Assembly (NCBI GenBank): GCA_903772945.1
Contig: CAICTM010000093.1
Span: 60,004 to 124,003 of the forward strand
DNA: 64,000 bases
Source: Seminavis robusta
Taxonomy: Eukaryota > Bacillariophyta > Bacillariophyceae > Naviculales > Naviculaceae
Reading direction: 5' to 3'
Shown: positions 62,587-64,000 of the stretch, piece by piece
How the letters are laid out: each line of letters begins with the position of its first letter
Position numbering within the stretch: the stretch's first letter is position 1
Notes under the pieces: model-generated
Told to the model about the DNA's origin: nothing
The model's input: the letters and a program-made list of their open reading frames with translations, nothing else
Databases searched by the model: none
Program-made: the position numbers and the translations under genes

Positions 62587-63263
62587 GAAGGCATTCTATT
62601 GGTATTAACTTGCTGGATTGGAAGGAGCTCAGTATCAAGGGCAGCCTCGAGGCCTCACATCAACCAAGCTGTTTGATTGGATCAATAATTACATAGTATC
62701 ATGTTGTGTTGGATCTGTCTTGTGCAGATTCTGTTGCCACACAATAACAAGGAAACCTGTAAGAAATGCAGGAGTTCCAAACATAACCATAATAAGATAA
62801 TCATTACAATGACAATACTTTGTAGGAGATTGGAGTATAACTGTCATGCGCCATGGACTGTGTTCCTAGCTAGCACTGATTCTCATCCGGCCAGCTTTTG
62901 TCTTTGGTCTAGCTAGGTTTTATTTGATGGTCTACAAGAGCACCCGCGTTGTGTGACGGTACCGCCATTTTTGGTCATGGAAACAAGACACTAGCTAGCT
63001 AGGACGTCCTCTCTGAGTAGTACCATACCGGTAGGGTACCAAGGCCAACCACTTTGACAGAATACGGTACGGTGTACAATTCTAAAAAGAGTTCTAAAAG
63101 GTTCAGAAGAGGCTGGGCCTAAAAGAAAGAAATAATTTCGTCTCCTGGAGACGATTTGCTTTAGGGGTAATGGTACCGATGGGGGCAGAGGTTTGAATTA
63201 TACCCGGCGCGCATTACTTAGAAGGCCCTGTAGAAGTCTACGTATTCGACTAGAAAGAAGTGA
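62587..63263. other. intergenic
   Basis: 3' flank of VWD gene 2; no gene recognised. GGTACC/ACCGGT strings at 62957-63075. Confidence 0.5.
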
Positions 63264-63664
63264 TTGTTGCACCCCCATGTTATCAACATCGACAACGGCT
63301 GCAAGATTCGGGCTTTTTTCTCAGGTCAAGTTCAAATCTATCCTTGTGAAGATGAAATGGAGACTATTATTCCACGTACTTTTTATGTAACGGAGAAGAC
63401 TACACTTCAGTACAGATGGTTTTATGACGGAGAAGTTGTACAACACCAAGATGAAGGGTAAGAGTTCCGATTATCAGCAATTCTGCGACAAACTGGACAC
63501 AAATTACAGGGATATACTGAAGTGTGGTTATTGGTACAATTCATGGCGATACTGTCAAAACTGGGCTTACGTGGTGTTATCAAGGGTGCGACCATGAGTG
63601 GTTTGTTCTTATGAAGAAGCTGGATGGGATCCAAAGAACTTTGCCATGCCACAACGAATGAGAG
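63264..63664 (+). CDS. unrecognised gene fragment, probable intron
   Basis: The first exon is open from about 63264 (true start unknown) to 63457 and reads NGCKIRAFFSGQVQIYPCED then FYVTEKTTLQYRWFYDGEVV. A GTAAGAG donor at 63458 with an acceptor AG at 63522 (intron 65 nt) restores a frame reading VVIGTIHGDTVKTGLTWCYQ and CDHEWFVLMKKLDG, ending at a stop near 63664. Beyond it another frame (about 63625-63764) reads PKNFAMPQRMRDMLARFKDT and FCPREDQYDECSSEKTGSCY, so a further exon or frameshift is possible. I recognise no family. Confidence 0.4.
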
Positions 63665-63776
63665 ACATGCTTGCAAGATTTAAGGATACATATTGGGCTT
63701 TCTGTCCTAGGGAAGATCAATACGATGAATGTTCCAGCGAGAAGACGGGTTCTTGTTATAAGTAAAACGGTAGGGA

Positions 63777-64000
63777 TATAGGGTAAATTAATCTGTATAT
63801 AAAACTTTTATTACTACAACTACCTTTCTGAGATTCGCATTGCACTCGTACGTCATTCAATGTAGTCATTGAAAAAAGATCAAGCGTCCAATCAAATCAC
63901 AGGCGACCCCGAAAAATTAGAGCCAACTTTTAAAATGTGAGAACGCAGGCGACTTTCATGTGCAGTACATGCGTTGACTGTATACCCGTCAAATACAATA
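63777..64000. other. AT-rich flank to window end
   Basis: No gene seen. Confidence 0.5.

Overview
The window looks like nuclear DNA of a pennate diatom or close stramenopile. Genes are short and intron-poor, the introns I can place are 50-115 nt with GT..AG ends, and the gene set is diatom-like: NLRC3-type and receptor-type leucine-rich repeat proteins, secreted von Willebrand D-domain (VWD) proteins, FG-GAP-like propellers, Pro/Thr-rich secreted metalloproteases and Ty3/gypsy-type retroelements. Intergenic DNA is full of GGTACC, ACCGGT and CTAGCTAG strings. I cannot name the species from sequence alone.

Layout. 1-3.5 kb: a small basic ORF, a Gly/Pro-type minisatellite and a Gln-rich coiled-coil gene with at least one intron. 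3.8-14.2 kb: a 25-base N gap joins the 3' part of a BTB/POZ gene to a truncated copy of a single-pass, cysteine-rich membrane protein. Two intact copies of that 410-residue gene follow in the opposite orientation, as a 3.32 kb tandem duplication. The truncated and first intact copies form an inverted repeat with arms of about 2.4 kb. 14.4-15.7 kb: an LRR gene. 16.6-23.5 kb: two tandem copies of an unclassified repeat, called U here; the first is split by a decayed LTR retrotransposon with 4-bp CTAG target duplications, the second carries a TTTA microsatellite expansion.

23.7-35.7 kb is a gene-dense stretch: an HDHD2-type HAD phosphatase (one intron), a 999-residue Lys-rich LRR membrane protein (two introns), a secreted zinc phospholipase C/P1-nuclease-like protein, a nucleoside hydrolase-like protein and an M43-type secreted metalloprotease. 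31.9-32.7 kb and 35.7-38.3 kb hold repeats. 38.7 kb carries a VWD gene whose paralogue, including its promoter, lies at 61.4 kb. 40.8-41.9 kb looks like a gene broken across several frames.

42.5-46.0 kb is the most interesting gene: a three-exon, 1090-residue protein with an acidic N-terminus, a peptidyl/acyl-carrier domain and a multi-pass membrane region with hexapeptide-like segments. It resembles the terminal region of bacterial poly-amino-acid synthetases (Pls family) but has no adenylation domain. After it come a sulfotransferase relic, an FG-GAP-like propeller membrane protein, two tandem CRAL-TRIO-like genes and a MYND-finger ORF.

53.3-54.5 kb is a cluster of small inverted-repeat elements lying next to each other, with relatives at 32, 36 and 38 kb. 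56-60 kb contains two small basic Ser/Arg/Lys-rich proteins sharing a TLR-x-T-x-T-(F/Y)-DGE motif, one with a decayed partial tandem duplicate. The window ends in an unrecognised, probably intron-containing gene fragment. The genes do not form one pathway; recurrent themes are secreted or membrane cell-surface proteins and recent local duplication.
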